Positions 45,992 through 57,977 of a stretch of DNA of 64,000 nucleotides are shown piece after piece; within the stretch, counting starts at the first letter, position 1; each line of letters begins with the position of its first letter. Made by a program: the position numbers and the translations under genes. The notes under the pieces were generated by a model that had not been told where the DNA came from, ran no database searches, and saw nothing but the letters and a program-made list of their open reading frames with translations. Source of the DNA: Emmonsiellopsis sp. PD_33 (lineage: Eukaryota; Ascomycota; Eurotiomycetes; Onygenales; Ajellomycetaceae); contig JANTQF010000024.1 of NCBI GenBank assembly GCA_032988165.1, positions 151,511 through 215,510 on the forward strand. The letters are read 5' to 3'.

Positions 45992-47536
45992 CTAGTACGT
46001 CCGCGCCAAATTCCGCAAATACCAATCCACCAATCTCCGCCCAGCCTTCGCCTCGCTAATATGGATCAAATTGCCCTCAATCGCGTAGTCGAGATCATTA
46101 GCGTTGACAACGTCCCCTTCCAACAGGCCACCGTCGACCCAGCGAATCTGTCTGCTCCGCTGCTTGTTGACGAGCAGCCAGGCGCGCAGCTGCTCGGGCT
46201 CGACCTCGAGGAATCCAGCGAGCTTCTTGAGATCCATCGTCGTGTAGAGTTTGAGGTACGACTTGACGGTGGGATTGTAGAGGGTGTTGCGGACCTCGTC
46301 CATGAAGATGGCGGTGTGGTGGTCGACGGGGTCGACATTCATGCCTGGGTTGTCAAAGTCTGGTGGGGTGGGGGAGATGAATTTCGGGCATGCGGAGCGG
46401 AAGAGTTCCTCGAACAAGGGCAGGGCGTCGGGTCCGCCGCGCTGGAGGCGGTTGAACTGTTCGCCGTACTTCTCGCGGATGGCGGAGTGGATGGTGTCGT
46501 CGAGACGGGTGGGGTGGAAGGCGACGCAGATGGCAATGAGGGCATACATCTGGTCGTTCTTCTTGGCAATGGCGTCGTAGCTGTTGCTGCCCTTTTGGAA
46601 GTTCTTGGTCCGCGAAACGTAGACGAGGATGTGGCTGAACATGCGGATGGCGTCGGCGTAGCGGCGCATCATCATGTAGGAGAAGCCCACGTAGTAGTAG
46701 GTGGTGAAATGGGCGGCCATGACGCGGGCAAACATGGCCTTTTTGTTCATCTCAATGTCGTCCAGGGTCTTGAGGGCCAGGCTGAAGTCGCCCAGCAGAC
46801 AGTGGACGCGGAGCAGACCGATAATCGAGAAGTAGCCGAGCATGCGGTAGAGGGGGCGGTTGCCGTAGTCGCCGGCAACGAGGGTGGGGTCTTCGCCGCG
46901 CTTAATGGCTGCGAGCTGCTCGTTGATTTGGGACCTTTGGATCAGCGAGTAGAGGACGTTGAGGACCGAGTAGCAGCCCCAGGTGTTGGGGTTGTCCCGC
47001 AGAAGCTGTGCCTCCTCCTCGTTGGATCCAGTGCGAGCAACGCGGTTGCGGTACCGGCAGAACGACTCGAATTGGTAGATGAACTCATCAATGACGTCCC
47101 ACGCCCAGAAATACTGTCATACGGTTAGCAATGCACAGCCATAGGAACACCCAATCGCCCATTATCAAAATAACCCCCCCCCCCCCAACCCAATTCCCAA
47201 AAAGGAAAAATAAACACCACGTACCGAAGGAACTTCCAAATCCACCGGCCCCTCCGAATTCAATATGTAATGAAACAGACTACAATAGTTATCGTAGCTC
47301 GCAAACTTCGTCTCGAGAGTGGCCTGGAACTCGAGCGGCGTGGCAGCCGCAGCTAGCTGCGCTTGCAGGTCTTGCGTTTGCGAACCGCCTCCCAGCGACG
47401 TTGTGCGGTCCAGCTCGCTCATGCTGTCGTCAAAGTGTACTTGTTCCCGGTAGTCATTTACCAGGGCTTCCTCCTCAACGTCGGACTCATCGTGCGGGGG
47501 CCGCGGGGCGGCGGCTGGGCGGGATTCGTAGGACAT
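45992..47536 (-). CDS. Translation initiation factor eIF3 subunit l
   Basis: Exon 1 is 47536-47225 and exon 2 is 47113-45992, with an in-phase 111-bp intron (47224-47114) that contains a C homopolymer; the product is 477 residues. The N-terminus is acidic and low in complexity (residues 1-60), then DNYCSLFHYILNSEGPVDLEVPS continues across the splice into YFWAWDVIDEFIYQFESFC, a hallmark of eIF3l. The C-terminal half has helical repeats and a PCI-type region ending KAGRRLVDWYLRNLARTY. eIF3l belongs to the eIF3 complex, which binds the 40S subunit in the cytoplasm and promotes initiation. Length matches other fungal eIF3l. The + strand also carries a 483-codon frame across this gene, which is only its shadow. 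Confidence 0.95.
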
Positions 47537-48308
47537 GGCGTGGTGGTTTCGTGTGGTTGGTGCGGTGTGGCGGAGACCCGTTTGGGGGCGCGGAATGGGC
47601 TGGAGATTCGAAGATGAGAATCAATCCGAACGGCAAGGTTTATAGAGCGGGATGTAGTGGTTGGGGGCCGTGAGGCAGGGCGGTGCGCGGGCTGGTGTGC
47701 GGTGGATTTCGAGATGAGGTCCGGGCGGTGAATTTTTGAGGTTTTCGTCTTTTCGCTTGGGGTGATTTGTGCTTATCTTATCTTAGCGCAGATCAAGATC
47801 GGTCACGTGAACGCGCACTCTTCCATGGACCCCGTTTCTACAATTATTACAGTTCCTAGTTGTTCGTTCATAAGTACACGGTGGATGGCATTGTAGTCTT
47901 AGACTTCGATAGTCCCAGTCTGATTATCAGTATTAATTCCTACGCCCATGCATTGCAGTTTTTGGGTCCATTCAAACAGGAGGGGAATGACAGAATAATG
48001 TGGATGTTGGGAATGGTATGGAAGCGGAAAATACAAAGTAGGCAAAAACAAATGCAAACTCCGTGTTGCTGACCCATAGAGAAATAAACAGAAGAAGTGG
48101 GTATCTATGGAGAACTAAACAAATGAGGATTCGAGGCAGTTGCATGTTATGACCGCCGAAAACTGCTGAAAAATGCATGTGAACCCAGGGGTTAAAAGCA
48201 AATACTGAGAATATCCATAGGACACTGGCATCCAGGGTCTCAAATGATTGATTGGCGGTCGAATCAAGCGGTCCAAAAGGGCTGGTCTGAAACTTGTTGA
48301 GTCGTTCG
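47537..48308. other. Promoter of eIF3l and 3' end of the RRM gene
   Basis: There is no gene. A perfect E-box CACGTG lies at 47804-47809, 268 bp upstream of the eIF3l ATG, with two TTATCT (GATA-factor type) sites just beside it at about 47,774-47,785. Confidence 0.5.
47804..47809. promoter_or_regulatory. CACGTG E-box upstream of eIF3l
   Basis: This palindromic E-box fits bHLH or Cbf1-type factors, which often act on fungal housekeeping promoters. Position and palindrome are seen; function is inferred. Confidence 0.35.
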
Positions 48309-50064
48309 TTAAACTGCAATGCTGGAGTTTGCCCAGCTTATATTACCCCCAAGGGAGGTACTGCTCGTTAATTCATCCTCTTCTTCTGAATCTTCTGCTC
48401 CATCCATATTAAGCATCTGGAACCGGTTGGCCATGGGGTCTAGCTTCTTCACTGGAGCAGGGGCCACCTTTTTCGATGCATATTGCATCTTAGGTAGAGG
48501 GGCAGCGCATTCATCCGGATAGTACTCAATCTTCATGCCCTTGTACGTCAAGCGAGACATCATGCAAGTCCGCGCAAACAAGGCGTTATGAACTGAGTTG
48601 GTCGAGATGCATACATTGCCTCTGTCATGGGTGATGTCGATTACTATCAGGTTATGGATATGCTCAAGATCATCACGGATTCTGGCCTCTGTGAGGTTGG
48701 GGTTGGCTGAACGGATAACCAAGTTACGGGAAGCTCCATTGGCCAGCTTCACTGCAACGTGACCAGGCAGATAGAATTGACGTTCGCTCCAAGAAACCTC
48801 AACCTACCATACAGTTAGCAAGATGGTGTCATATCAGTAGGGCGGCCGAAATCTCACCAGCTTATCAAGAATATAAAGGTCCTGGCGTTTCGCATAGGCC
48901 AAAAATTCCTGGGCGGCTCTTCCTTCAGCAAAGGATATGCTTGCTTGTCGGTCTCTTGCGCGGAGAAAAATGTCAACTAGGGCGCCGCCTCTGACAGCGG
49001 CAACGATATCACGGTGGGTTGTACGTTCAGAAAGCCCCTTTAATAGCACCGTACGGCTCTCTGTGCAGTTTGATTGCTGTCGATCCAGTCTAGGTTGTGC
49101 ACTTCCAGGAAACGGGGAGTCCTCCTTTTCGTCGCTAGGAAAGGACGTAGTGTCATTTTCACCATTAAAGTGACGCCCGTTGCCATTCAAAGCAGCTCGC
49201 TGTGCGTTGCCTGCAGCATTCTTTTGTCCCTGGCTGCTAGACGGAGAACTCTCCTGGGTCGAATGGTTCGAGATCGGACGTAGCACAGGGTGGGCAGAGT
49301 TTCCAGTCTCTGTTGGGGTTCGACTACCGGCGGCAGTGTCAACCGACTCTCCTTGCTCCTGCTGGTTGCTAGGGCTATTGATCAAAGTCTGGTCATTCAG
49401 TAAGCGGTATAACCTTGCACAATGGCGCTCGATATCTCACTTCAAGGGCTTCTTGGGAAACACCGCCTTCGTACAGTGCCTGCTTCAGATTATCTACCAG
49501 CAGCATGCAAGTTAGCGCCTTCCAAGGCATATAGCGAAGGATATGAAGGAGAGGAGCGGGGATGGTGCCGGGCCACTTGGTTCGAACGTACCGTATTCGC
49601 GCGACCTACGAAGCTTCGATGTGTCAGTTCATAGAATAAGCACGATTATAACGGCAAAGGAACTCACCAGAATGTCATGCTCAGACTTTGGAATTGTCAC
49701 CGTCGCGATGTTCGCGAGGGCATCAAAATCAGAAGGCGAAGCATGCTACATCCCCACCAACGCACACTATCGTTAGAGCCTCATGAATCACGGCAGCAGA
49801 TACGGAAGGAGGGGTGATATTGGAAGCTCACAAGCTCCGCTCTGTAGTCCAAACAATTACATTAGCGTCTCGTGTGTTTAAACTCGCGGTTATACAAACA
49901 GTGGGGAGGGATATAGGGGGCCTTCGGAGGGGAAAACGCAGCGGCATCGAACGCGGGGCGATTGGGCAGACACCAAGCAACGAGCAGCCGCAGCAGCAGG
50001 AGGAGGCATACCTTCGTAGGAGCGTTTCCAGGTGTGATTTCTTGATTGTGACATGGGGGTCCAT
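48309..50064 (-). CDS. RNA-binding protein with two RRM domains, seven exons
   Basis: Exons (- strand): 50064-50012, 49841-49832 (10 nt), 49745-49668, 49613-49592 (22 nt), 49493-49441, 49388-48858 and 48803-48309; all introns are GT-AG and in phase, giving 413 residues. The model rests on coherence across joins: MDPHVTIKKSHLETLLR, then RAELHASPSDFDALANIATV, then SEHDILLRRSREYDNLKQAL. RRM 1 (about residues 180-250) has RTVLLKGLS and QASISFAE as RNP2 and RNP1. RRM 2 starts at RNLVIRSANPNLTE with GNVCIST as RNP1. The tail is acidic and serine-rich (GAEDSEEEDE). The layout recalls Nrd1-type fungal regulators of differentiation, but those have more RRMs, so I leave the name open. It likely binds mRNA in the cytoplasm or nucleus. 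Confidence 0.78.
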
Positions 50065-53000
50065 CTTCCCGGTGGTTGAGAGGGAAAACTACACAGGTCG
50101 CACAGTGGAGAACTGGTCAGTATAGAGGATCGATATAGGTCGGGGCTCATAGGTTTGGGCTGGGGTGGAGGGAGCGGAGAGTGTAACTCGAGAGCAGCAG
50201 GTTGGATGGTGGTTGGTGGTGGCCATGACAGCCCAACAACAGGCATTGGAGAGCCTAATGGCCATGCCAGCAGCCAATAGACGCAATGGGGGCGGGGGTA
50301 TTCACTTACAGCACACGAGCGCGGTGACCAGCTCATGTCACGGCAGCGGAGAGCAAGATGCGAAGAGATGGCGTTATGAAGCAGAGGTCGAATGGGGCTA
50401 AGCGCGTCTGGGGAAGCTTCCAGTCAGCCCAGGCCGTTTCGGGCAAGGAGAGCCTCATCAACCGCCAACCACAACCATCTCACCTCCAACAACTCTCCAG
50501 CCACAGGGTGTCTCACCTGGATTCCGATGTCCTCACCACAATGACCACAGGCTGCTGCTCTTTACCCTTCCGCCCTCAGCCGGGTCCATGAGGCCAATTT
50601 ATACCTCAGTGCCCACACCCATTCACCACTACCTGGGCGTATTCACTGATCGGGATGGAGCCGCCAGCCAGGCCATGGATAAACGAGGCGCCCAACACTT
50701 CTCCACTGACGTATGGGAGGATAAGCACTGGAGTATAAAAATACAGAACTACGAGCACACAAGTATGAACAGGATGTTGTCCCATGGCCCATATCATAGC
50801 AAGCACTCGTCCCGCCACGACGAAGCGCCAGCATTCCAACAAATTAAGGTCTAGTCTATCCCTGTCCTGCTCTGGTCCACGCACGCAAATAGCCCCCATT
50901 TGAGCTGCGATGGGGCCATTTCTCTTATTGAGGGGTGCTTACAGCCGCCCTCATCCCTGCCCTGGCTCCAACACAAGACGCGGACAGGCCATTAAGAGAC
51001 CCCAACTCTCGATTCACCGTTCCGAAGCTACCAGGAGAAAGCAACCGCTGGGCACCCCTACCCGTTTGTCACACGACAAGATTTCTTCCGACAAAATTAT
51101 CCGATTCCATTGCCAATTACAGCCTTGATCTGCGCCCTTCCCCTCTGGTACTGGGTTTCGGTGTCTGATTACTCCTCTGTACCTGGACCCGTTGCGGAAC
51201 GGGGTTTTCTGCTGTTAATTTGGCACCAGGGTTCTGCTGCCCTGCATTGGCGAACCATAATAAGCAATGGGAACCCCTGGCTATTAATAAATTGCCTATT
51301 CGCGGTCTTACTTTATTTCAATATGGTTCAATCTGATGCCATATGTCATCCTCTTTTGACCATTATTTGTCATCCCAGCATGAACAAATCCAGAAGCTTA
51401 TTCCCGGAAAATATTGTATCAGGCCATTGAGAGATCATTTTGCAGCCCTCTTTCAATCTAAAGTCTTGGTAAGACATTCGATTTGGAGGATTGTTCGATT
51501 CGAAAAAAACATTGTTTTGTCTGTTTGACCGTCCTATGAACACTGAATACACACATAAGTATTCAACTTCGCGGTTGCTTTATCCCTGTCAATTCTATTC
51601 CTTACAACATCGTGTTGATTGGTCAAACCCAGGGATTTGCCATCAAGATTTAGTTTCTACTCGTTCCCGTCACGGAAGACCTCTCCCGGAGCACATCTGA
51701 TTCGGCACGCTATATACTGTTCCTCACCTCCCAACGGGAAATACTGCTTTAAGGAATACTCAGCTTCACCCATCATGGCCAGCTCCGGCTTCAACCAACC
51801 ATTGCTTTTACCCCGCCAAAATGACGAAAGGCATGCTTTCGCCTCCCAATAGCACCTGAAGCGTAGGAAGGAGTAGCTGTTTCCCATATTACAGCCTCAA
51901 ACCTACAGTGTCGCTTCAACTATCTGCCTACTAAACCCATTCTTCCACAAAACCTTAGTTTATTTGGCACAGACGAATCTCTGCATCTTTTGTCTTCCAT
52001 CTGTCCCAACCTTACGATCGTTGCTACGCTACTACCTCCACAACTGCAGGCACTCTCTACTAGCGACCAAATAAAGTGATTGCCTAGGAAATCCGCTCTC
52101 CTCACTGCCACTAAACGATACAATTGGCAAATCTCAACATAGCCTCGAAGAATACAAAACCAAACTATCATCGGACGAATCTCCCCCCTTCGCCCTTGTG
52201 GTGGTCCGCTTTTTGGTGGGGTTTACCGGCGCTTGCGGACCTGTCCCTTCTTTACTCGAGGATATGTGCAAAAAAAGTTAAGTTGTTATCCCTGGATTGA
52301 TATCTAGTTTATGCCCTGGTTTTATCAATCCTGGTGTTAGAATAATCACCTATGACTGATCAAACCCTAACTAATTTAACGTTATTTTCTTCTTTAACGG
52401 GGGTAACGAGAAGATAACGACCCTACCGAAGGCTTTGACAAGACAAACCGAGGGACAAGAACCAACAAGATATCGGCTTCAAAAATTTTGGACACCTGCC
52501 AAAGGGACGAACCACTGGACTTTGCCAAGGCGCTGAAAACATGCAGGGGTGGTGAAAACGTACAAGCCGCGGACGAAGTGCGGGGTCCCACACCAATAAT
52601 GCATAACTAACATCTCTTCAGCTCGTCTGGGGTAGGCTGCAAGCTTAAAATACAGCCAGCCCTCCCCCCCCTTCTGCACACCTTCAATAACGAAGAACGA
52701 CCTTTGAAGCAGCCCTCCTCGGAAATGGCTGGCCGGGGCGGGCAGCGTTGCAGAGGACAATGATACGATCGTACCAGTCGGAACCAATGGATGGAGAGGG
52801 ACTGGGGTCCTGAATGTCGTTGTTGCGTCGTTGTTGCGTCGTTTGGCTCTTCCACGATATATCTAGAGTATCGAGGCTGGCTGAGAATCATGAGGGTGGG
52901 CAAACTCGAATTTGGCGTTGAACAGCTCATTCATCATGGTAAAAGGTAGGCAAATAGCTGCTTGGCATCGTCAGACAGTCGACTGGCGGGTCTGGCTATA

Positions 53001-53139
53001 AAATAGGATACTTTTCTATCTTCTGAATGAGGTTTTATATGATCGATCGATATCAATATGTGCATGATTTACTTGGCTACTACCTATTTATAACAAACTA
53101 CGACCGGTTTTTCGGCTTCTCCTGAACGATTAACACTCC
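50065..53139. other. Long interval without a supported gene
   Basis: This 3-kb interval lies between divergently transcribed genes. Frames such as 50,910-51,168 (+) and 52,479-52,787 (-) have no start context, family motif or splice logic. It may hold long promoters or 5' UTRs for both flanking genes, or a non-coding transcript. I see no repeat or RNA gene. Confidence 0.4.
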
Positions 53140-54990
53140 ATGGCGGCGGTCCTCCAGATTGCTGTCAACGGCACTGACTGCTATCAGCTTCTCGACACTG
53201 GTGAGGTCAAACAGTACGATGGTTCCTCGCCATATCTCTGGAAAACCATCGACAAAAATGTCGACAACGCCCAAATCGTCGTTGATGATGACAAAGTCCT
53301 ATATCTTAGACGGTCCAACGGCGGAGACGTGTACCGCCGTGATGGTAACTCATGGACCCATTTTGCCCATGGCGCAGATAAATTCTGGGCATCCAATGCG
53401 AACAACATTTACCTGTGGAATTCCAGCACCCACATGATCAGGAAATTCAATTCACAGCAACAGTGGTCCGATCTTGCCGGGGCTTCCAACTTCAAGGACC
53501 TTGCCGTCGATGGCGATGCCCTGTACCAGATCACCAAGGATGGGGCTATTTACGAGTACGTCCGCAGCAACAGTACCTGGACCCAGCTGTGGGCACCCTA
53601 TGATCGCGACCCCAAAATCTTTGCTGCAGCAGGTCATCTTTGTATGAGCCAAAGGTATGGACAAGTCTTCAAACACATCAGCGGCGGAACCCACTGGACC
53701 ATGATCAACAGCAATGGCGCTCTACTGGCAAAAATTGCTGTCGGCGAGGCTGGGATCTTCAAGCTCCAAAAAAACGGCGGGATTTACAAATACGTCAGTG
53801 AAACAAGGTGGAAGAAAGTCAGCGGGGACATCAACAACTCTGATATCACGGTAGGGAAGTTCCTACACCGAGTCACCACTGAAGGCAGTGTTAGCCGCCT
53901 TGTTTCCCAGGGCCAACGCTGGCAACTTCTGCAGCCAGGTAACGAATGGCACACTGCGAGCGTGGACCCTGCGGAGGTCTATAATGGTGGATATCCGGGC
54001 AACTCCGAGATTAAGCTCAGAATCGGGAACGGTGCGGCTGGCCAAAGCGGTTTAATAAAGGGTACGTGAACATCCCGTCTTGATTCATGTCGGCCATTTT
54101 GGTTCTTTGCTTCCGCTCACACAAATAAACACCTGTGACAGCACTCGGTGATGCTTTCATCAAGTATGAGGTGACCGCTGGATCACAGCCCTTCAGGGTC
54201 GCGTGGTACAAGAGCGATACGACGGAGTCGATTAACTATATGAAAAACGGCACCACCGATGCAGCCATCACCTACAACGACGCTGCGGAAAGCCTTGCCA
54301 TCGACCAGAACATTGCAGGAAGTCCCAGCTTTTACGCTTTCCGCGAACACTTCCTCCTTGTGGGCCCACCTTCCAATCCAGCGCACCTAGACAAGGACAT
54401 GAAGGTGGAAGAGATGTTCCAGTTGATGTATGCCGTAGCCGAGTCCGGCAGGAATGTGAGGTTCCTCAGCCGGTATGATAAATCCGCGACCAATATCAAA
54501 GAGTCAGAACTTTGGATGAAGATTGGCGAGGTGAGCTCCCCACTTCCTCATTCTCTCCTTCAGAACTCCTGTCCTGTTCTATCCTTAAGCGCGATCACTG
54601 TGGATTTATGCGTGTATCATGTATATATTGACCTAGAAAAACCAAACCCAACAGGTTCCCTGGGCGGAAAAGCCATCGCCGTGGTACCACAAGAATGCCG
54701 AGTATCCGATCCAGGCACTGACGACCGCAGCAAAGTTGGGAGAATACACCCTTACCGACTGGGGAACATATCTCTCCGTCAGCGAGGACGTTCGGAAGCA
54801 GCTTGTCATCTACAAAAAGGGGACAGATAGTACTGATGATCCGCTCCTTATGCCGGCTCATTTCCTCGTCAGCGACGAGTCTTCGTTTGCCAGGACATTC
54901 GCAAAGTGGCTGGTTAGCAAGGATGGCCAGGAGGTGGTCACTGGCTTCAAGTCCAAGGGTGGAGAGCAGGTGTATTCAGGCGCGCCGTGA
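53140..54990 (+). CDS. Beta-propeller repeats fused to TupA-like tungstate-binding PBP
   Basis: Exons are 53140-54061, 54142-54530 and 54655-54990 (introns 80 and 124 bp, in phase), giving 548 residues. Residues 1 to about 275 hold five or six repeats with a [LI]-Y-x-[IL]-x(2)-[DN]-G-x-I-Y-x-Y pattern (LYQITKDGAIYEYV, IFKLQKNGGIYKYV) and W at spaced positions, a tectonin- or PVL-lectin-like propeller. From about 290 the protein follows the bacterial TupA family: LRIGNGAAGQSGLIK, MKNGTTDAAITYNDAAES, FLLVGPPSNPA, RFLSRYDKSATNIKESELW, GEYTLTDWGTYL and AKWLVSKDGQEVV. TupA is the substrate-binding part of tungstate ABC importers. There is no signal peptide, so it is probably cytosolic. The PBP half may be of bacterial origin; whether it binds oxyanions is unknown. 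Confidence 0.85.
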
Positions 54991-55484
54991 ATTGCTTGCC
55001 GGTATGTCAGACCTAAATGTGGTTGTTGACTCGGACATTTTCTTAACCCCTTTTTGCATCCACAACCCAAACTGTAGCTGGGGGGCTGGGGATCAATTTT
55101 TGATGGGGTTCGTCTTTGCCTCTGGGGATTCTTAGTCGTCGCATAATTGTAGCTTTGTTTATTTTATTTTACTTTACTTCTGTTTCTACTCTTCGGAGTT
55201 CACTCTCATAGTTAAACCCGGCGCATTAGTAGTCTTTCCTCTGTCCGCCAATGGATGTGGTCATGGTCTGACCAATAAGAGGCCTTGTATTGTCGACTGT
55301 TAATTTGTATGCCAAGACGCCAAGAATCCCGAGGTCCGGGGTGCAGAGCACGTGATCCGGGAGCTAGTGGCCGATTCCGGAGCGATTTGATCTCCAGGAA
55401 ATTTTATCTCCAATATTTTGGATGACTCTTCCTCGATTGTGATCCTTTGCTAGAGCGCTGAACTCCCACCTCCCTTTGCACGCC
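54991..55484. other. Intergenic and lys4 promoter
   Basis: There is no gene. It contains a CACGTG E-box (55349-55354) and a TGACTCT Gcn4/CpcA-like half (55423-55429), 131 and 56 bp before the lys4 ATG. Confidence 0.5.
55349..55354. promoter_or_regulatory. lys4: CACGTG E-box in lys4 promoter
   Basis: This palindromic E-box lies 131 bp upstream of the homoaconitase start. The TGACTCT at 55423-55429 nearby resembles the site of Gcn4/CpcA, the general amino-acid control activator known to act on fungal lysine genes. Direct function is inferred from position only. Confidence 0.4.
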
Positions 55485-57977
55485 ATGCCGCACAGAGCAG
55501 TGAGTGATGACGCCCCGGGCACTTTGGACTTTTTCTGAAAACTAACCCCTCCAGATCGCGGCCGCCCCATGGCGATTGCTTGGCCGGGCGAACAGGCATA
55601 TCTTGAGTCAACGCCTGTGGAGTCAGCGGCTCCCCCACACCTCAATCTACCGGCCCTCATACCACCGTTCGATCGCGACGACGACCGCTGCCCGAGCAAC
55701 ATCTCCAAATGTCCAGAGGACGGAGTTCCCCTTCCCAGAAGTCCCAACCCAGAAGAAGACCCCGCAGACCTTAACGGAAAAGATCGTGCAGGGCCATGCC
55801 GTCGGTCTGCCGGAGGGAAAGGTGGTTCGAAGTGGTGACTACGTACAGATCGAGCCATACAGATGTATGTCTCACGACAACACCTGGCCCATCGCGAAGA
55901 AGTTCATGTCCATTGGTGCCACTCGAATCAAGGATCCGAAGCAGTTAGTTTTCGCGCTCGATCACGATGTTCAGAACAAGAGTGAGTCCAATATCAAGAA
56001 GTATGAGCAGATCGAGGCTTTTGCGAAGACACATGGCGTTTCTTTCTTCCCCGCCGGCCACGGAATCGGCCACCAAGTCATGGTATTTAGGCTTCCTGTT
56101 GTCCCAGAAGCGTATCGTCGTATGCTAACAACTCCTCAGGTCGAAGAGCTGTTTGTCTGGCCCGGCAAGCTGTGCGTAGCGTCAGACAGCCATAGCAACA
56201 TGTACGGTGGTCTGAGTTCCTTGGGAACTGCTATTGTAAGAACGGACGCAGCCGCGATTTGGGCGACTGGGAAGAGTTGGTTCCAGGTGCCCCCCGTTGC
56301 GCAGGTAACTCTCACGGGTATCTTACCCCCAGGTGTTACTGGAAAGGATGTCATTGTTGCGCTGTGTGGGCTGTTCAAGGATGACGTTCTTAACCACGCC
56401 GTCGAATTCACTGGCTCTGAGGAGACAATGGCCAGTATTTCGGTGGATAACAGACTGACAATCAGTAATATGTCGACCGAGTGGTCTGCACTTTCTGCTA
56501 TGGTCCGTCTTCCCTTCATTAACGACTGTTAAACCGAAACCTTGTTCTAACTTTGAATGTTTACTAGTTCCCAATGGACCGGACGCTAGAACGCTGGCTT
56601 CGATACAAGGCCACAGAGGCAGCGATGGTTGAGGGCCGGACAACTCGAGAACGAATTACACACGAAAAGATCGACGCACTCTACGCAGACCCTGTCTTGG
56701 CTGACCCCGGAGCGCACTATGCAAAGCGACTCTATCTTAACCTATCTACACTCTCGCCTTATGTTTCCGGTCCTAACTCCGTTAAAATTTCGACACCGCT
56801 CAGCGAGCTTGCTCCACAGAATATCAAGGTAGACAAGGCATATATTGTGTCTTGCACGAATTCCCGAGCTTCCGATCTTGCTGCAGCTGCCAAGGTTTTC
56901 CAGGATGCCGCAAAAGCCAATGGCGGCAAGGTTCCTAAAATCGCAGACGGTGTCAAACTGTACATCGCGGCGGCTTCGGCTCGTGAACAGGAGATCGCTG
57001 AGGATCAAGGCAGCTGGGAGACTCTGCTTGAAGCTGGGAGTATCCCACTCCCAGCCTCCTGTGGACCTTGCATCGGATTGGGGACCGGTCTTTTAGAAGA
57101 CGGCGAAGTTGGAATCTCAGCTTCAAACAGAAACTTTAAAGGCCGGATGGGGTCCCGGAACGCCTTGGCGTACCTTGCCAGTCCCGAGGTTGTGGCCGCC
57201 AGCGCTCTGAACGGCGTGATCTCGGGCCCAGGAATATACGAAGGCCCAGCGGAGCACTCTGGCGTAGATTTCGGCTACGGTACTGGTTTACCTGTGACCG
57301 CGGAAAGCGAGATCGGCAACGTTATAGAACAGCTTGAGTCGCTCATCGACCGGGTTGAGTCCTCCGTCGTTGACGACACTTCCAAGAGCACCACTAAGAT
57401 CCTCCCGGGCTTTCCAGAGAAGATTAGTGGTGAGATTGTATTCTGTGATGCCGATAACCTTGATACCGACAACATCTACCCCGGCAAATATACATACCAG
57501 GACGATATCACCAAAGAGGGCATGGCAACCGTCTGCATGTCAAACTATGACCCGGACTTTGGGACCGTCGCTAAGCCCAATGATATCCTTGTTTCAGGAT
57601 TCAACTTTGGCTGTGGATCCTCAAGAGAGCAAGCCGCGACGGCAATTCTGGCCAAGCAAATCCCGCTTGTGGTTTCGGGTAGCTTCGGAAGCATCTTCTC
57701 TCGGAACAGCATCAACAATGCGCTCCTAGGCTTGGAAGTCCCGCGACTTATCGAGCGCCTGCGCGCGACTTTCGGTTCGGACAAGCAGCTAACGCGACGG
57801 ACTGGGTGGACTCTGACATGGGACGTCAAGCGGAGTGTCGTCGAGGTGCAAGAGGGTGAGGGTGGCGATCGGTGGGAGGAGAAGGTTGGCGAGTTTGCCG
57901 ATAACTTGCAAGATATTGTCGTAAAGGGTGGCTTGAACGACTGGATTAAGCACGAGATCACAAAAGGGGAGTCATAG
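55485..57977 (+). CDS. lys4: Homoaconitase, mitochondrial (lysine biosynthesis)
   Basis: Exons are 55485-55499 (15 nt), 55555-56082, 56140-56502 and 56568-57977; introns are 55, 57 and 65 bp with CTAAC branch sites, giving 771 residues. It converts homocitrate/cis-homoaconitate to homoisocitrate in the alpha-aminoadipate pathway. Residues 1 to about 50 are Arg/Ser-rich, a mitochondrial presequence. The aconitase fold follows: LTEKIVQGHA, GHGIGHQVM, SDSHSNMYGG, the 4Fe-4S ligands Cys 398 (VSCTNS), Cys 467 and Cys 470 (SCGPC), and the swivel domain with FGCGSSREQA. The second intron (56083-56139) is 57 bp with no stop, so unspliced mRNA would add 19 residues inside a conserved core; splicing restores HQVM-VEELFVWPG. 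Length matches fungal homoaconitases. Confidence 0.96.

Noticed and set aside
45677..47128. 483-codon + strand frame, the longest in the window
   Set aside because: It is the exact antisense of eIF3l, is low-complexity (V/E/G-rich) and has no start context; the - strand frame has clear family homology and a working intron.
52479..52787. 102-codon - strand frame upstream of the propeller gene
   Set aside because: No motif, no splice or start support, and overlapping frames on the same strand are equally long.
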